From positions 248,001 through 312,000 of the forward strand of contig NC_015738.1 in assembly GCF_000270285.1 (NCBI RefSeq): 64,000 bases of DNA, given 5' to 3'. Within the stretch, counting starts at the first letter, position 1. Each line of letters starts with the position of its first letter. The notes under the pieces are model-generated. The model was not told where the DNA came from, made no database searches, and saw nothing but the letters and a program-made list of their open reading frames with translations. Position numbers and translations under genes: made by a program. The stretch is from Eggerthella sp. YY7918. GTDB taxonomy: Bacteria > Actinomycetota > Coriobacteriia > Coriobacteriales > Eggerthellaceae. Shown here one piece after another: positions 62,073-64,000 of this stretch.

Positions 62073-63185
62073 TTACGCCTCGAACACGACGGCGCCAGAG
62101 GTGAAGCCGCCGCCGAAGGCCACGACTATCACCTTGTCGCCGCGCTGGATGCGGCCCTGCTCGTAGGCGTCGGCCAGCGCCATCGGCACGCTTGCGGCAG
62201 ACGAATTGCCCGTGTGGGCGATGGAAAGCTGGAAGAAGTCCATAGGGCGTCCAAGCTTTTTGGCGGCGTACTTGATGATGCGTTCGTTGGCCTGATGGGG
62301 CACGATGCATGCAACATCGTCAAGCGTGATGCCGGCTCGCTCGACCGCCTGACGTACCGCAGTGGTCATGGCTTCAGCCGCGAACTTGAACACCTTAGGC
62401 CCATCCATATACAGCACCTGACGGGGGCGGCCCGCCTCCACAAGCGCGTGCGTGCCAATTTCCTCATCGGTGCGCGGAAGGGCGGGGTCTCCTGCCGCGG
62501 CGGCTTCAAGGGAAATGCCGTCTTTGTCGAAAGGCTGCGGGGCATCAAAGGCGTTCGCGCAGGTAAGGGCATTGGTGATGTCGTCCTCGTTGACGATGAA
62601 ACTGCTCAGAATGCCCGCGCGTTCTTCGTTCCACTCCAGCACGGCAGCGCCGGCGCCGTCGCCGAACAGCACGCAGGTGTTGCGGTCGCTCCAGTTGGTA
62701 AGGCGGGTAAGGCGCTCGGCCCCCACAACGAGCGCACGCTTGATGGGGTTGCGCCCCGCGGCGCCCGCAACGTTTGAGGCGGAAGCCGCTATCATAGTTT
62801 CGGCAACCGTGAGTCCGTAGATGAAGCCCGAGCAGGCGGCATTGACGTCAAACGCGATAGCGTTATCAAGTCCCAAGCGGCGGCGCAGCAAGCCGGCTGC
62901 CGAGGGAACCACCACATCGGGCGTGACGGTTGCGCAGATTACGAGGTCAATCTCGCCGGCTTCGATACGCCGTTCAGCGTACCCGCCCTCGGTCCATCCC
63001 AGGGCCTGACGTGCGGCTTCTTCTCCCAGATCGGCATTCGTTTCATCGACCGCAATGCGTCGGCTTTTGATGCCGGTGCGGGTGGTAATCCACTCGTCGT
63101 TCGTGTCGACCAGCGCTTTCAGCTCGTCGTTTTCCACTTCCAAAGCAGGAAGAGACTTTCCACATCCGATGATCGTGCTGCCCAT
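62073..63185 (-). CDS. fabH: 3-oxoacyl-ACP synthase III
   Basis: 370-residue initiating condensing enzyme of type II fatty acid synthesis. Catalytic Cys in NAACSGFIYGL, His in CIVPHQANERIIKYAA and Asn in IAHTGNSSAASVPMAL form the standard triad; GFGDGAGAAVLE-type loop FGDGAGAAVLEW is present. It is slightly longer than the ~320-residue norm because of an insertion around residues 195-265. A FabT-like operator lies at its promoter. No other fab genes adjoin it here. Confidence 0.94.
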   Translation of the reverse strand: MGSTIIGCGKSLPALEVENDELKALVDTNDEWITTRTGIKSRRIAVDETNADLGEEAARQALGWTEGGYAERRIEAGEIDLVICATVTPDVVVPSAAGLLRRRLGLDNAIAFDVNAACSGFIYGLTVAETMIAASASNVAGAAGRNPIKRALVVGAERLTRLTNWSDRNTCVLFGDGAGAAVLEWNEERAGILSSFIVNEDDITNALTCANAFDAPQPFDKDGISLEAAAAGDPALPRTDEEIGTHALVEAGRPRQVLYMDGPKVFKFAAEAMTTAVRQAVERAGITLDDVACIVPHQANERIIKYAAKKLGRPMDFFQLSIAHTGNSSAASVPMALADAYEQGRIQRGDKVIVVAFGGGFTSGAVVFEA

Positions 63186-63237
63186 GCTGCTCCATCCTTG
63201 CCCCGTTAGGCTCCGCTGTTGCGGACGGCCTAATTAC

Positions 63238-63264
63238 TTTGATAATCAAACTAAAATGATTATA
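63238..63264 (-). promoter_or_regulatory. fabH promoter with FabT-like operator
   Basis: On the minus strand a -10 TATAAT (complement of 63259-63264) is followed immediately by the perfect palindrome TTTGATTATCAAA (63238-63250), which matches the FabT operator core known from Firmicutes fatty-acid genes. Its position over the transcription start suits repression. No FabT gene is in the window. Confidence 0.55.
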
Positions 63265-63773
63265 CCACCGCGTTCATGCGGCCGTGAAAACCGAAGAGGG
63301 AACAGCGCGGAAACCCAGCCGACCTTCACAATGCAGGGGCGGGTGAACCGAGGGAGGCGTGCCCGCACAGGGGACGGCGAACAGGCTTCCGAGCAGGAAA
63401 ATGCTAAGGGCGGTTTAGCGCATACCCTCAACAAATACCGTGCCGTTTCCGATGTACGTGTGATATGATTCAATTAAAATGTGAAGCTCCACACGTAATT
63501 CATCAATAAAACTTTGAACCTCACCTGAGGAAAGATGGATCGCGCGAGGGGTTTCACAGAGAACGTACCTCCACCAATCGCAGGCAAAATGGGAAGGCGG
63601 AGACGGAAAAGTTAGTTGCTCTTGCGATGTGCTTTCTGTCTCCGCCGATTCGCGTGCCATGCCGTTGGTCTGCCGCGGCAGCATCGGGCGGGGGTGCGCT
63701 CGGTCGTCGGGACAGGCAAGGGTGCGCGATCCGAGCGGATTCGCGCGCGTCAAGTGCAGGAGATGAGGTAGCC
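63265..63773. other. intergenic region without a convincing gene
   Basis: A minus-strand open frame (63415-63876) exists but has no ribosome site and runs into the next gene. A stretch around 63460-63500 is AT-rich. Nothing else recognised. Confidence 0.4.
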
Positions 63774-64000
63774 GTGCAAGGATCGTGGTTGGGCATCGGG
63801 CTGATGGTGGCTTCAGTCGTCGTATGTGCCATCTACGGATTCCGGCGAAGCCAGACGAAGGTGCAAACGCGGGCAACGCTGTGCGCCTTCATTTCCATGG
63901 TGATTATCATTGCGCTGTTCTGCGCCATTGTTATTGTCGCTTCCCAGAAGTGGGCTTTGCCCGTGTTTGTGGTAGCTGTTCTTGTTGTTCCGATCGCCGT
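63774..64000 (+). CDS. membrane protein, 3' partial
   Basis: GTG start with AGGAGATGAGG upstream; open to the window end (75 codons seen). Two or three hydrophobic helices: LGIGLMVASVVVCAIYGF, then after a basic loop (RRSQTKVQTRA) MVIIIALFCAIVIVASQKW and VFVVAVLVVPIA. The family cannot be named from the fragment. Confidence 0.55.
   Translation, partial: MQGSWLGIGLMVASVVVCAIYGFRRSQTKVQTRATLCAFISMVIIIALFCAIVIVASQKWALPVFVVAVLVVPIA

Noticed and set aside
63415-63876. 153-codon minus-strand open frame near the window end
   Set aside because: Begins inside the partial membrane-protein gene on the other strand, lacks a ribosome site, and its first half is Pro/Arg/Ser-rich shadow-like sequence. The last 35 residues look more protein-like but are not enough.

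Overview
The window looks like a chromosome segment of a gut Coriobacteriia of the Eggerthellaceae type (Eggerthella, Gordonibacter, Adlercreutzia and relatives). The evidence is fairly GC-rich coding DNA, five single-gene Tat-exported FAD_binding_2 flavoprotein lipoproteins, four LuxR-type regulators each carrying a multi-pass membrane half, and a CoA-dependent 2-hydroxyacid reduction cluster. This is inference from gene content; no rRNA or tRNA gene was seen.

Layout. 1-6.7 kb: a 2-hydroxyacyl-CoA dehydratase subunit (cut by the window start), its ATP-dependent activator, a small membrane protein, a CaiA-like acyl-CoA dehydrogenase, an acyl-CoA ligase and an alpha/beta hydrolase. Together they could activate a 2-hydroxy acid, dehydrate it and reduce the enoyl-CoA. 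6.7-11.3 kb (minus strand): pxpB-pxpC-accB-accC plus a DUF1445/D-glutamate-cyclase-like gene, which amounts to a split biotin-dependent carboxylase. 11.5-17.7 kb: TauE/SafE transporter, universal stress protein, flavoprotein/LuxR pair, aminotransferase. 17.8-19.1 kb: an AT-rich orphan gene and a tiny membrane peptide resembling a type I toxin. 19.4-28.9 kb: ferritin, a LuxR/flavoprotein pair, a LysR/flavoprotein pair, a ZIP metal transporter with a long leader, and an iron-type alcohol dehydrogenase. 28.9-30.6 kb: a second type I toxin-antitoxin-like locus, a small four-helix membrane protein and a dimethylargininase.

31.94-42.77 kb is an integrated mobilizable element of about 10.8 kb inside the 3' end of rlmD/rumA. 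It carries a D5/P4-type primase-helicase, an unknown ~306-nt structured RNA, an oriT-like region with a MobV relaxase, an iteron/inverted-repeat region that looks like a replication origin, two coupled surface proteins, two HTH proteins and a large serine recombinase. No conjugative secretion genes are present, so it is probably mobilizable, not self-transmissible. Both junctions fall in the same codon phase: integration gives RlmD a 110-residue element-encoded tail and gives the recombinase the last 11 residues of RlmD, so the circular form would encode a recombinase of about 690 residues. This C-terminal exchange is the most unusual feature here.

42.8-52.7 kb is housekeeping: a GGDEF/GGDEF/EAL protein, tilS, maf, hpt, ftsH, a fused folP-folK and birA. 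52.9-64 kb: flavoprotein + LuxR, MATE exporter, bioY, another divergent flavoprotein/LuxR pair, fabH under a FabT-like palindrome, and the start of a membrane protein cut by the window end. Biotin is a recurring theme (accB/accC, birA, bioY), as are extracytoplasmic flavin reductases with dedicated membrane-bound regulators.
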